Below, piece by piece: positions 16,308 through 24,196 of a stretch of 25,283 bases of DNA. This DNA comes from Ruminococcaceae bacterium UBA3220 (lineage in GTDB: Bacteria > Bacillota > Clostridia > Oscillospirales > Acutalibacteraceae). The first letter of the stretch is position 1; the number at the start of each line of letters is the position of its first letter. The notes below the pieces were generated by a model. That model saw only the letters and a program-made list of their open reading frames with translations, was not told where the DNA came from and made no database searches. The position numbers were made by a program, and so were the translations under genes. Where the stretch lies: positions 1-25,283 of the forward strand of contig DEWC01000068.1 of NCBI GenBank assembly GCA_002363095.1. Direction: 5' to 3'.

Positions 16308-17174
16308 TTATTCTATGTTCTGAATTTGCTCCCTGATTTTTTCTATTTCAGCCTTTATATCGACCACCGCTTTGGTAATCTCCATATCCGAGCATTTTGA
16401 GCCTATGGTGTTGGCTTCACGGTTCATCTCCTGAACGATGAAATCGAGTTTTCTTCCTATTACGCCGCCGGCTTCAAAAAGATTGTTAAGTTCTTTTATA
16501 TGGCTTCTTAAACGCACCGTTTCTTCTGCCACGGCGACCTTATCGGCAAAAACCGCCGTTTCGGTCAAAAGGCGCTGTTCGTCGATTTGAACATCTCCTA
16601 TAAGTTCGCGTATGCGTTGTTCGATTTTCCGGCGGTATTCGTGAACCGTTTCGGGCGAACGCTCCTCAACAAAAGAAACCTTATCTAAAATTGTATCGGT
16701 TCTCGAAATAACATCGGTGCGAAGCCTCTCGCCCTCTGCCGCACGCATATCAACAAACGCCGTCAGAGCATCGTCGACCGTTTGTAAAACAGCATCGGTC
16801 AATATCTCTTCATCGATTTCTTTCCGCTTTTGGGCGAGAATATCATTATTGCCCACCAGCGAAGACAGTTTTAAATCGTCTTTAATCTTATATTCCTTTC
16901 CGATTTGGCGAAGAGCACATATATAAGCATTTACATAATCGCGGTTTATATCCAAAACCACCGAGGCGCCATCGGTTATTTCAAGCATTACCGACACCTC
17001 GATTTTTCCGCGCGAAACACGCTTTTGAACACAACTCTTTATCTTATCATCAAGGAAAAGATACGCCCTCGGAAGACGGCTTGAAAACTCGAAAAAACGG
17101 TGATTTACCGACCGTATTTCCACCGTGATATCAAAACCGTCAAAATTCTTTTTTGCTCTGCCGAAACCGGTCAT
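16308..17174 (-). CDS. yicC: YicC/YloC-family endoribonuclease
   Basis: A protein of 288 residues or more with the N-terminal signature MTGFGRA and VEIRSVNHRFFEFSSRLP, and a C-terminal half containing REANTIGSKCSD near the end (about 255-266). This is the YicC family (B. subtilis YloC), recently shown to be an RNase in E. coli. The marked ATG 17172-17174 has no nearby Shine-Dalgarno. In frame upstream are ACG GTT ACA AGT (to 17186), preceded by GGAG ten bases away and cut off by an in-frame TGA at 17193-17195. Homologues commonly begin M-I/V-x-S-MTGFGR, so the true start may be ACG at 17186. It is first in the long unit and follows a good promoter. Confidence 0.92.
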   Translation of the reverse strand: MTGFGRAKKNFDGFDITVEIRSVNHRFFEFSSRLPRAYLFLDDKIKSCVQKRVSRGKIEVSVMLEITDGASVVLDINRDYVNAYICALRQIGKEYKIKDDLKLSSLVGNNDILAQKRKEIDEEILTDAVLQTVDDALTAFVDMRAAEGERLRTDVISRTDTILDKVSFVEERSPETVHEYRRKIEQRIRELIGDVQIDEQRLLTETAVFADKVAVAEETVRLRSHIKELNNLFEAGGVIGRKLDFIVQEMNREANTIGSKCSDMEITKAVVDIKAEIEKIREQIQNIE

Positions 17175-17214
17175 ACTTGTAACCGTAACAAATCAACTCC
17201 GTTTATAACTTAAC

Positions 17215-17243
17215 ATTTTAACAGTATTCAGAGATTTTGTCAA
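17215..17243 (-). promoter_or_regulatory. Sigma-A-type promoter for the yicC-remA-gmk-... unit
   Basis: On the minus strand the -35 box TTGACA (17238-17243) and the -10 box TAAAAT (17215-17220) are separated by exactly 17 bases. This gives 11 of 12 matches to the sigma-A consensus. It lies between the end of the PHP gene and yicC; the predicted start of transcription is about 17208. The -35 box is flanked by an AT-rich inverted repeat (TTTTG...CAAAA). Confidence 0.85.
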
Positions 17244-17251
17244 ACAAAAAC

Positions 17252-17929
17252 TCATTCGGTATGAAGCTCATAATCGCCCGATTTAAGGACCTTTGCAAGT
17301 TCTTTCTCATTTTTTATGCGATGGCTTACGGCGATACCGTTCCTTCCCGAAGATATGTAGGCGTGGTTGTCGGTACCGGCGGTCTTTATTAGCCCGCAGT
17401 CCGCAAAAACCGTTTGCGCCCTGCCGTCTTCCCCGGGGCGATTATTCTTGTTGTAAAGTTCATATCCGTCAACAAAGGTCGGGTCAAGGGGATTATCAAC
17501 ATCGGTTATCCAACTGCGGTCCCTGAAAGGATGCGCCTGTATGACAAGCCCTCCGGCACTTCTTACAATCTCGCTTAACAACGGAAAATTGTATTCTTTC
17601 AGTTCCGGATACTCCGCAATAAAATCGGGAGCAATACCGTAAAGCAAAACTTCCTTGCCGTTGCCGACATGTTCTTCAAGACCGTATATTACATCAACGC
17701 CGATTTTTCCCCCGGCGTTTTTTGCCTCGTAAAATTCATCCTCGTAAGCCTTGCAAAAATCCCGCCACGACCTGTCGCGGTCAATACCGCTGTTTCCGTG
17801 ATAAAAATGATTGGTCAAAACAACGCCCGAAAATCCGCATTCCCGGACCGACAATACCATTTCCGCCGGGGTTACCGACGCGCATTTACTGCAAGATTTC
17901 GTATGCTGGTGCAATTCATATAAAAACAC
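17252..17929 (-). CDS. PHP-domain metal-dependent phosphoesterase
   Basis: A 225-residue protein of the PHP superfamily, typified by bacterial polymerase and histidinol phosphatases. Metal-binding motifs are seen in order: LHQHT (about 6-10), TNHFYH, the Glu-His of YGLEEH, QAHPF, and GTDNH near residue 200. PHP proteins hydrolyse phosphoesters of nucleotides or small phosphorylated compounds; the substrate here is unknown. The likely start is GTG 17927-17929, seven bases after GG of a GGTGAT-type site and 22 bases after the phosphoribosyltransferase stop. The longer ORF to 18073 would overlap that gene by 120 bases and begins with a non-PHP-like sequence. Probably co-transcribed with alaS. 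Confidence 0.82.
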   Translation of the reverse strand: MFLYELHQHTKSCSKCASVTPAEMVLSVRECGFSGVVLTNHFYHGNSGIDRDRSWRDFCKAYEDEFYEAKNAGGKIGVDVIYGLEEHVGNGKEVLLYGIAPDFIAEYPELKEYNFPLLSEIVRSAGGLVIQAHPFRDRSWITDVDNPLDPTFVDGYELYNKNNRPGEDGRAQTVFADCGLIKTAGTDNHAYISSGRNGIAVSHRIKNEKELAKVLKSGDYELHTE

Positions 17930-17951
17930 TGTATCACCGCTGTTGACACAG

Positions 17952-18491
17952 TTATTTAAAGAAGAGAGGAAGTTTCTCAAGATATATAATGTCGGTCCTG
18001 TCAGCGGCGTCGCCCTCCGCCAAAAAGGCACAGGATGCCGCCTCTGTTCCGCCCGCTTCTTTAACAAGTTCACGAACGGCGATGAGCGATTCGCCGGTGC
18101 TTATAACATCATCGACTATAAGAACCTTTTTACCCTTTATGAGTTTAACCTCGGTCTCTCCCAAAATAAGATGCTGTTCGTGCTGTGTCGTTATGGAATT
18201 AACCTTAACATCAAGAGGATTACGCATATAGACCTTTTTGCCTTTTCTCGCAACAATATAAGGCTTTCCGGACTGGCGCGCCATTTCGTATGCTATCGGA
18301 ATGCTCTTTGCCTCCGGGGTCAAAATAACATCGAAATCGGGCGCTTTCGCTAATAGTTCCCTACATCCCGCAATAGTAAGTTCAACATCGCCGAAAATAA
18401 TAAATGCGGCAATATCAAGTTTATCGCTTACCGGGAATTTTTCGAGGTTTCTTTCAAGTCCTGCGATTTTCATGGTATAAAATTCTGACAT
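17952..18491 (-). CDS. Purine-type phosphoribosyltransferase (Apt-like)
   Basis: A 179-residue type I phosphoribosyltransferase. It shows the PRPP-binding motif VLIVDDVISTGES (about 121-133), TPEAKSIPIAYEMARQSG (about 58-75), and YIVARKGKKVY, together typical of adenine or xanthine PRT-like proteins in clostridia. It would convert a purine base plus PRPP to the nucleotide, but the base cannot be fixed from the sequence. Such Apt/Xpt-like proteins can also act as regulators that sense PRPP. The start at 18491 has AAGGA nine bases upstream. It lies in the alaS unit ahead of the PHP gene, which would suit a nucleotide-linked pair. Confidence 0.8.
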   Translation of the reverse strand: MSEFYTMKIAGLERNLEKFPVSDKLDIAAFIIFGDVELTIAGCRELLAKAPDFDVILTPEAKSIPIAYEMARQSGKPYIVARKGKKVYMRNPLDVKVNSITTQHEQHLILGETEVKLIKGKKVLIVDDVISTGESLIAVRELVKEAGGTEAASCAFLAEGDAADRTDIIYLEKLPLFFK

Positions 18492-18521
18492 ACTGATACT
18501 TCCTTAAAAAATATATTTTGC

Positions 18522-18863
18522 TTAACCGGGAGGCCACTGCAAATAACGGCGGGCAAGAAGATGAAAATGAAGATGACCTACCGTTTGACCGCCTTCTTCA
18601 CCGCAATTTGCAACCACGCGGAAGCCTTTTTCAAGCTTCTCGCTCTCGGCGGTTTTGGCAATCGCCTCAAAAATTTTCGCAACATATTCACTGTTTTCGG
18701 CGTTTATTTCAGCCGGAGAGCCTATATGAATTTTCGGCACGAAAACGGCGTGAAAAGGCGCTTGGGGAGCAATGTCCGCAAATGCGTAGACATAGTCGTC
18801 CTCATAAATCTTTTCAGAGGGGATTTCGCCGCGTATAATCTTGCAAAACAAGCAGTCTTCCAT
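18522..18863 (-). CDS. HIT-family nucleotide hydrolase (HinT-like)
   Basis: A 113-residue protein containing the histidine triad GHLHFHLL (about 95-102), CLFCKI at the N-terminus, and a conserved fold with FADIAPQAPFHAVFVPK. This matches the HIT superfamily, branch HinT, which hydrolyses adenosine 5'-phosphoramidates and aminoacyl-adenylates produced by tRNA synthetases. The ATG directly follows the alaS stop (TAAATG), indicating tight translational coupling. The link with alaS fits a role in removing alanyl-adenylate, but this is inference. Typical length. Confidence 0.92.
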   Translation of the reverse strand: MEDCLFCKIIRGEIPSEKIYEDDYVYAFADIAPQAPFHAVFVPKIHIGSPAEINAENSEYVAKIFEAIAKTAESEKLEKGFRVVANCGEEGGQTVGHLHFHLLARRYLQWPPG

Positions 18864-21488
18864 TTATTTCACCATACCTTCCACAGTTTTTTCGGCTGAT
18901 TTCAACGCTTCGTCAACCTTTAAAATATCCTTACCGCCCGCCATGGCAAAATCGGGCTTTCCTCCCCCGTTTCCGCCACAAATAACGGCAATTTCCTTTA
19001 CAATACTACCCGCCTTTGCGCCGTTTTGCACGGCGTCTTTTCCGCAGGCGGCGCAAAGTGTGATTTTTTCACCGTTTACCGAGGCGAGCACAGCTACGAT
19101 ATCGGGGTTTTTATCCTTGATACCGTCAAGCATCTTTCGCATCTCATCGGCGCCGACGCCCGAAAGCTTTGCGGTTACCAGACGAACCGATTTTACCGAA
19201 ACGGCGTTTTGGATTATCTCATCGGTTTTTCCGCTTGCGATTTCGGATTTCACCTTGTCAAGTTCCTTTTCGGTTGCCCTCAGCTTTTCATTTAAAGCCG
19301 AAACCTTTTCGGGAAGTTCCTCTATATTTCCGCACTTTATAACGCCGGCTGTTTTTGCCGCAAGTTCGTTATAATGACGGAGTAGTTTTATTGTGTTAAA
19401 TCCGGTAAGAGCCTCTATTCTCCTGACACCGGCTGCGATTCCGTTTTCGGAAATTATGCGAAATGTGCCGATTTTTCCGGCGTTGTCAACATGTGTGCCG
19501 CCGCAGAATTCAACCGAAACATCGCCTGCGGTAACCACCCTTACGACATCGCCGTATTTTTCGCCGAACAGCGCCATAGCGCCTAACTTTTTCGCCTCTT
19601 CTATCGGCATTTCCCTGCTATCGACTTTTACCGCCGATAAAACGCAATCGTTTACGATATCTTCAACCCTTTGAATTTCCTCGGCACTGAGCCCCGAAAA
19701 ATGGGTGAAGTCAAAACGGACGGCTTTTTCATTAACAAGCTGTCCCGCCTGCTCAACATGTTTGCCCAAGACGGTACGCAGGGCAGACTGCAAAAGGTGG
19801 GCGGCGGTATGATTTCTTTTGATCGCTTCGCGTCTTTCAACATCGATTTTCGCTTTGACGGTATCCCCTACCGATAATTCACCGCTTTTTACGGCTCCGA
19901 TATGGGTGAATACGCCGCCGTTTGTTTTTTTGGTGTCGCAAACCGTGAATTCGGCGCCTTTTTTATCAATAATACCGGTATCGCCTACCTGTCCTCCGCC
20001 TTCACCGTAGAAAACGGTTTTATCGAGAATAAGAACGGCTTTTTGCCCCTCTTTTGCCGAACGCAGGTGTTCACCGTCAACGACTATATCAAGAATTTTT
20101 GCCCGACATTCATTGTCATAATATCCAAGAAATTCGGTGCTCGGGATATCGTCGAAACTTATGCCGTCGCTCGACCAGCTTTCGGAATCAGACGCCTTTC
20201 TCGAAGAACGGGCAAGGTTTCTTTGCTTTTGCATAAGGGTTTCAAAGCCTTCCTCATCGAGGGTTTTGCCCTTTTCCGCTAAAATGTCCTTTGTTAAATC
20301 AAGCGGAAAACCGTAGGTATCATAAAGTTTAAAAGCATCCTCGCCCGACAAAACATCTCCCTTTTCCATAAGGGCTTCAAGGAGTTTGAGGCCCTGGTCG
20401 ATGGTCTTGTTGAAACTTGCTTCCTCGTTTGCGATGACCTTTTTAATAAGTTCCTGCTTTTCGACAAGTTCGGGATAGGCTTGACCGTTTTCCTTTATGA
20501 CCGCATCGCACATTTCGGTCAAAAATGTCCTGTCTATACCGATAAGCTTTCCGTGTCTTGCCGCACGGCGAATAAGACGGCGAAGAACATATCCTCTTCC
20601 TTCGTTTGACGGGATAATTCCGTCGCTTATCATAAAGGTTGAAGCGCGCGCGTGGTCGGTAATCGCACGAATGGAAATATCGGCGCCTTTATCGGTTCCG
20701 TATTTTTTGCCCGAGATTTCACAAACTTTGTTAAGAATGTTTTTAACGGTATCGACCTCGAACATATTATCAACCCCCTGCATAACGCAGGCAAGGCGTT
20801 CAAGTCCCATACCGGTATCAATGTTTTTATGGGTCAGTTCCTCGTAAGTGCCGTCCCCCATATTATTAAACTGTGAAAAAACATTGTTCCATATTTCCAT
20901 ATAACGGTCGCAATCGCAACCGGGCTTACAGTCCGCCGAACCGCAACCGTACTTCTCGCCGCGGTCAAAATATATCTCGCTGCAAGGACCGCACGGACCC
21001 GTTCCGTGTTCCCAGAAATTATCCTCTTTTCCGAGCTTTACAATATGCTTTTCGTCAACACCGATAACATCACGCCATAAAGCGTATGCCTCGTCGTCTT
21101 CCTCGTAAACCGAAGGCCAGAGCTTGTCCTTCGGTATTTCAAGCGTTACGGTTAAAAACTCCCACGCCCAGGTAATTGCCTCCTTCTTAAAATAATCGCC
21201 GAAGGAGAAATTGCCGAGCATTTCAAAATAGGTGCCGTGTCTCGCGGTATGCCCCACCCGTTCAAGGTCGGGTGTTCTTATACATTTCTGACAGGTGGTA
21301 ACGCGATTACGCGGAGGGGTAACCTCCCCCGTAAAATACTTTTTCATCGGCGCCATTCCCGAATTGATGAGCAACAACGATTTATCGTTATCGGGCACCA
21401 GGGAAAAGCTGTTCAGCCTTAAATGCCCCTTTGATTCAAAAAAAGAAAGATACTTTTCTCTAAGGTCGTTGAGTGATGTCCACTGCAT
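18864..21488 (-). CDS. alaS: Alanyl-tRNA synthetase
   Basis: An 874-residue class II synthetase with all four parts. The catalytic core holds a class II motif 2 region (MLGNFSFGDYFKKEAI) and motif 3 (GRGYVLRRLIRRAARHG). A tRNA-recognition region follows, then the editing domain with H560 and H564 (NHTAAHLL) and CGGTHV near residue 660. The C-terminal oligomerization/C-Ala domain ends in GGGKPDFAMAGGKD. It charges tRNA-Ala and clears mischarged Ser/Gly. The start ATG 21486-21488 has AAGGAT nearby. The leader RNA is only about 30 bases long, so it has no T-box. The stop merges with the HIT start. Full length. Confidence 0.97.
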   Translation of the reverse strand: MQWTSLNDLREKYLSFFESKGHLRLNSFSLVPDNDKSLLLINSGMAPMKKYFTGEVTPPRNRVTTCQKCIRTPDLERVGHTARHGTYFEMLGNFSFGDYFKKEAITWAWEFLTVTLEIPKDKLWPSVYEEDDEAYALWRDVIGVDEKHIVKLGKEDNFWEHGTGPCGPCSEIYFDRGEKYGCGSADCKPGCDCDRYMEIWNNVFSQFNNMGDGTYEELTHKNIDTGMGLERLACVMQGVDNMFEVDTVKNILNKVCEISGKKYGTDKGADISIRAITDHARASTFMISDGIIPSNEGRGYVLRRLIRRAARHGKLIGIDRTFLTEMCDAVIKENGQAYPELVEKQELIKKVIANEEASFNKTIDQGLKLLEALMEKGDVLSGEDAFKLYDTYGFPLDLTKDILAEKGKTLDEEGFETLMQKQRNLARSSRKASDSESWSSDGISFDDIPSTEFLGYYDNECRAKILDIVVDGEHLRSAKEGQKAVLILDKTVFYGEGGGQVGDTGIIDKKGAEFTVCDTKKTNGGVFTHIGAVKSGELSVGDTVKAKIDVERREAIKRNHTAAHLLQSALRTVLGKHVEQAGQLVNEKAVRFDFTHFSGLSAEEIQRVEDIVNDCVLSAVKVDSREMPIEEAKKLGAMALFGEKYGDVVRVVTAGDVSVEFCGGTHVDNAGKIGTFRIISENGIAAGVRRIEALTGFNTIKLLRHYNELAAKTAGVIKCGNIEELPEKVSALNEKLRATEKELDKVKSEIASGKTDEIIQNAVSVKSVRLVTAKLSGVGADEMRKMLDGIKDKNPDIVAVLASVNGEKITLCAACGKDAVQNGAKAGSIVKEIAVICGGNGGGKPDFAMAGGKDILKVDEALKSAEKTVEGMVK

Positions 21489-21525
21489 AAAACTACATCC
21501 TTAATTGCATAAAATTACAGAATAA

Positions 21526-21554
21526 ATTATATATCAATTCGCCTTTTTTGTCAA
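21526..21554 (-). promoter_or_regulatory. Sigma-A promoter of alaS
   Basis: The minus strand carries consensus TTGACA (21549-21554) and consensus TATAAT (21526-21531) with a 17-base spacer: 12 of 12 matches. The predicted transcript start is about 21519, leaving a leader of roughly 30 bases before alaS. The -35 region is flanked by an AT-rich inverted repeat, TTTTG/CAAAA, like that at the yicC promoter. Confidence 0.92.
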
Positions 21555-21601
21555 CAAAAACCGCCTCCCGACATTTTTTTGTTCTTTTTTTAAAATTTAT
21601 A

Positions 21602-21630
21602 ATGACAAACCGAATAAAAAGTGGTATTAT
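21602..21630 (+). promoter_or_regulatory. Probable promoter of polA
   Basis: ATGACA (21602-21607, five of six) and TATTAT (21625-21630, five of six) lie 17 bases apart on the plus strand, about 45 bases upstream of the polA start. They are divergent from the alaS promoter, and the region between them is very AT-rich. Other -10-like sites lie nearby, so the exact start is uncertain. Confidence 0.55.
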
Positions 21631-21676
21631 ATATATAACTATATTATCAGACTTGGTCTTGTGCGGAGGGACTCTT

Positions 21677-24196
21677 TTGAAACTGCTCGCAATTGACGGA
21701 AACAGCATAATAAACCGTGCGTTTTACGGAATAAAACTTTTAACCACCAAAGACGGCGTTTTCACCAACGCCGTGTACGGTTTTATAAACATACTGAACA
21801 AACTTACGGAACTTGAATCCCCCGACGCGGTCGCCGTTGCCTTTGACCTTAAAGCGCCGACCTTCCGCCACAGGGAATACGCCGCGTATAAGGCAGGCAG
21901 AAAGCCGATGCCCCCGGAGCTTGCCTCCCAGTTTCCTATTCTTAAAGAATGGCTCACCCTCGCAGGCTACAAAGTGGTTGAATGTGAAGGCTTTGAAGCG
22001 GATGATATTTTGGGCACCCTGGCTTTTGGCTGTCAAAAAAGCGGTCATTTCTGTTCAATTGCAACAGGAGACAGGGATTCTCTTCAACTTATTTCAGATA
22101 ACACAAAGGTTTTGCTTGCCACCACTAAAGCAGGCAGACCGGAAATTATTGATTATACCAAAGATGTTCTTTTCGAAAAATACGGGCTTACCCCCTCGCA
22201 GATGATTGAACTCAAAGCGCTTATGGGGGATTCATCGGATAACATCCCCGGTGTTCACGGTATCGGCGAAAAAACCGCAACCGCCCTTATTACACGCTTC
22301 GGCACCATAGACGGCGTTTATGAAAACATCAACTCGCCCGATATAAAGGATTCAGTCAGAAGCAAACTTAAGGACGGCAAAGAAAGCGCCTATTTGAGCA
22401 AATATTTAGGCACAATTTCGACCGAAGCGCCGATAGATACGGTTATTGAAAACTATAAAATATCCGAGCCCGATTCCGACAGTCTTGCCCGGCTTATGAC
22501 TAAACTCGAATTTTTTAAGCTTATGGAAAAGATGGGTATTACTCCCACGGCATCTTCCCGGAATGAAAAGCCGGTTCCTTCTAAGGCTTTTTGCGTTGAC
22601 GAATCGTTTGTCCCCGCCGAAAACGACCTCTTGACCGTATGTATAGGCGAAAATTCGACAGGCGTTTGTGTCGGCAAAACAATTTTCACGGTCCCCCCCG
22701 AAAAGGCAGACGATTTGCTTAAATCAGACAACCCGAAAAGGGTCTATGACCTTAAATCTCTCGCAAAGAAATATCCCGAAATTAAAAATGTTGTATTTGA
22801 CGCAAAACTGGCCGGTTATCTTTGCAATCCCTCCTCCAACGACTATTCGGTCGAAAGGCTTTGCGCCGAATACGCAGTTGAAGCAGGCGGCGAATTCGAA
22901 GAGGAGATTTACAAAAACACCGCCCTTTTGACCGGCGTTTGCGATACGCTTGAAAACCGACTCGGTGAAAGCGGACAAGCCCGAGTTCTTACAGATATTG
23001 AATTGCCTCTTTCAACCGTTTTGGCGGATATGGAGAAAACCGGTTTTCTCGTAAACGCCGAAGGGCTTAAATCGTTAGGTGAGGAGCTTCTTGAACGCTC
23101 AAACGAAATCAAGAAAGAAATATACGAAATTGCAGGCACCGAATTCAATGTAAACTCACCGAAGCAATTAGGTGAAATTCTTTTTGAAAAACTTAATATC
23201 CCCTCGGGCAAAAAGACTAAAAACGGATACAGCACATCAGCCGATATATTAGACGGACTCCGCTACGATTATCCCATTGTTGACAAGGTTCTCTCGTACA
23301 GACAACTTACCAAACTTAAATCCACCTATTGCGACGGCCTTCTCTCCGCCGTTTCGGAGGACGGCAGAATTCATACCACCTTTAATCAGACCGAAGCGAG
23401 AACGGGACGAATAAGTTCGCTTGAGCCGAACCTTCAAAACATCCCGGTTCGTACCGACGAGGGAAAGAAACTTCGCGAATTCTTTATCGCAAGAGACGGT
23501 TACACCCTATGTGATGCCGATTATTCACAAATTGAACTGCGTGTGCTTGCAAGCATAGCCGATGATAAGAATATGATTGCCGCGTTTAATTCCGGTGTTG
23601 ACATTCATACCGCTACCGCGAGTGAGGTTTTCGGAATTCCGGTTGATATGGTTTTGCCGATTATGCGAAGCCGTGCAAAGGCGGTCAATTTCGGCATCGT
23701 TTACGGAATAGGCGCCTTTTCTCTCGGCAAGGATATCGGTGTAAGCCGCAAAGAGGCGCAGATGTATATAGATAACTATCTCAAAACCTATAACGGTGTT
23801 GCGCGTTATATGGACAATGTTATAATGCACGCCAAAGAAAACGGATTTGTTACAACATATTTCGGCAGAAGAAGATATTTGCCCGAGCTTTCATCATCTA
23901 ACCATATGGTGCGCTCCTTCGGTGAGCGGGTTGCGCGAAACGCGCCTATTCAGGGCACTGCCGCGGATATTATAAAGATTGCGATGGTAAACGTTTATAA
24001 CAGGCTTAAATCGGACTATCCCGACTCAAAACTTATTCTTCAAATCCACGATGAACTTATCGTCGAATGCCCCGAAAAAGATAAAGACGCGGTTTGCCGT
24101 TTGCTTGAAGAGGAAATGCAAAACGCCGCCGATTTGAAGGTTACTCTTTCGGTCGACGCGCACAGCGGCAAAAACTGGCTGGAGGCAAAAGGCTGA
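21677..24196 (+). CDS. polA: DNA polymerase I
   Basis: An 839-residue family A polymerase. The N-terminal 5' nuclease domain (about 1-290) includes GDSSDNIPGVHGIGEKTA, the H3TH motif. The central region (about 300-440) lacks the DxE exonuclease motif and is probably inactive for proofreading, as in Bacillus Pol I. The polymerase domain has motif A DADYSQIEL (about 612), motif B RSRAKAVNFGIVYG (about 663-676) and motif C QIHDELIVE (about 788). A TTG start at 21677-21679 is chosen because GGAGG (21665-21669) lies seven bases upstream and it gives the expected start MKLLAIDGNSI. The longer ORF (to 21548) would run over both promoters. Pol I fills gaps and matures Okazaki fragments. Its stop overlaps the next gene by one base. 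Confidence 0.95.
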   Translation: MKLLAIDGNSIINRAFYGIKLLTTKDGVFTNAVYGFINILNKLTELESPDAVAVAFDLKAPTFRHREYAAYKAGRKPMPPELASQFPILKEWLTLAGYKVVECEGFEADDILGTLAFGCQKSGHFCSIATGDRDSLQLISDNTKVLLATTKAGRPEIIDYTKDVLFEKYGLTPSQMIELKALMGDSSDNIPGVHGIGEKTATALITRFGTIDGVYENINSPDIKDSVRSKLKDGKESAYLSKYLGTISTEAPIDTVIENYKISEPDSDSLARLMTKLEFFKLMEKMGITPTASSRNEKPVPSKAFCVDESFVPAENDLLTVCIGENSTGVCVGKTIFTVPPEKADDLLKSDNPKRVYDLKSLAKKYPEIKNVVFDAKLAGYLCNPSSNDYSVERLCAEYAVEAGGEFEEEIYKNTALLTGVCDTLENRLGESGQARVLTDIELPLSTVLADMEKTGFLVNAEGLKSLGEELLERSNEIKKEIYEIAGTEFNVNSPKQLGEILFEKLNIPSGKKTKNGYSTSADILDGLRYDYPIVDKVLSYRQLTKLKSTYCDGLLSAVSEDGRIHTTFNQTEARTGRISSLEPNLQNIPVRTDEGKKLREFFIARDGYTLCDADYSQIELRVLASIADDKNMIAAFNSGVDIHTATASEVFGIPVDMVLPIMRSRAKAVNFGIVYGIGAFSLGKDIGVSRKEAQMYIDNYLKTYNGVARYMDNVIMHAKENGFVTTYFGRRRYLPELSSSNHMVRSFGERVARNAPIQGTAADIIKIAMVNVYNRLKSDYPDSKLILQIHDELIVECPEKDKDAVCRLLEEEMQNAADLKVTLSVDAHSGKNWLEAKG

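Noticed and set aside
17930..18073. A longer N-terminus for the PHP gene
   Set aside because: It overlaps the phosphoribosyltransferase gene by 120 bases and reads as an out-of-frame translation of it; the GTG at 17929 has a good ribosome site.
21489..21547. A T-box riboswitch upstream of alaS
   Set aside because: The predicted transcript start is only about 30 bases before ATG 21488, too short for a T-box, and no specifier stem or T-box sequence is seen.
21548..21676. An upstream start for polA at ATG 21548
   Set aside because: The extra 43 codons run over both promoters and contain no Pol I-like sequence, whereas TTG 21677 has GGAGG seven bases away and gives the family N-terminus.
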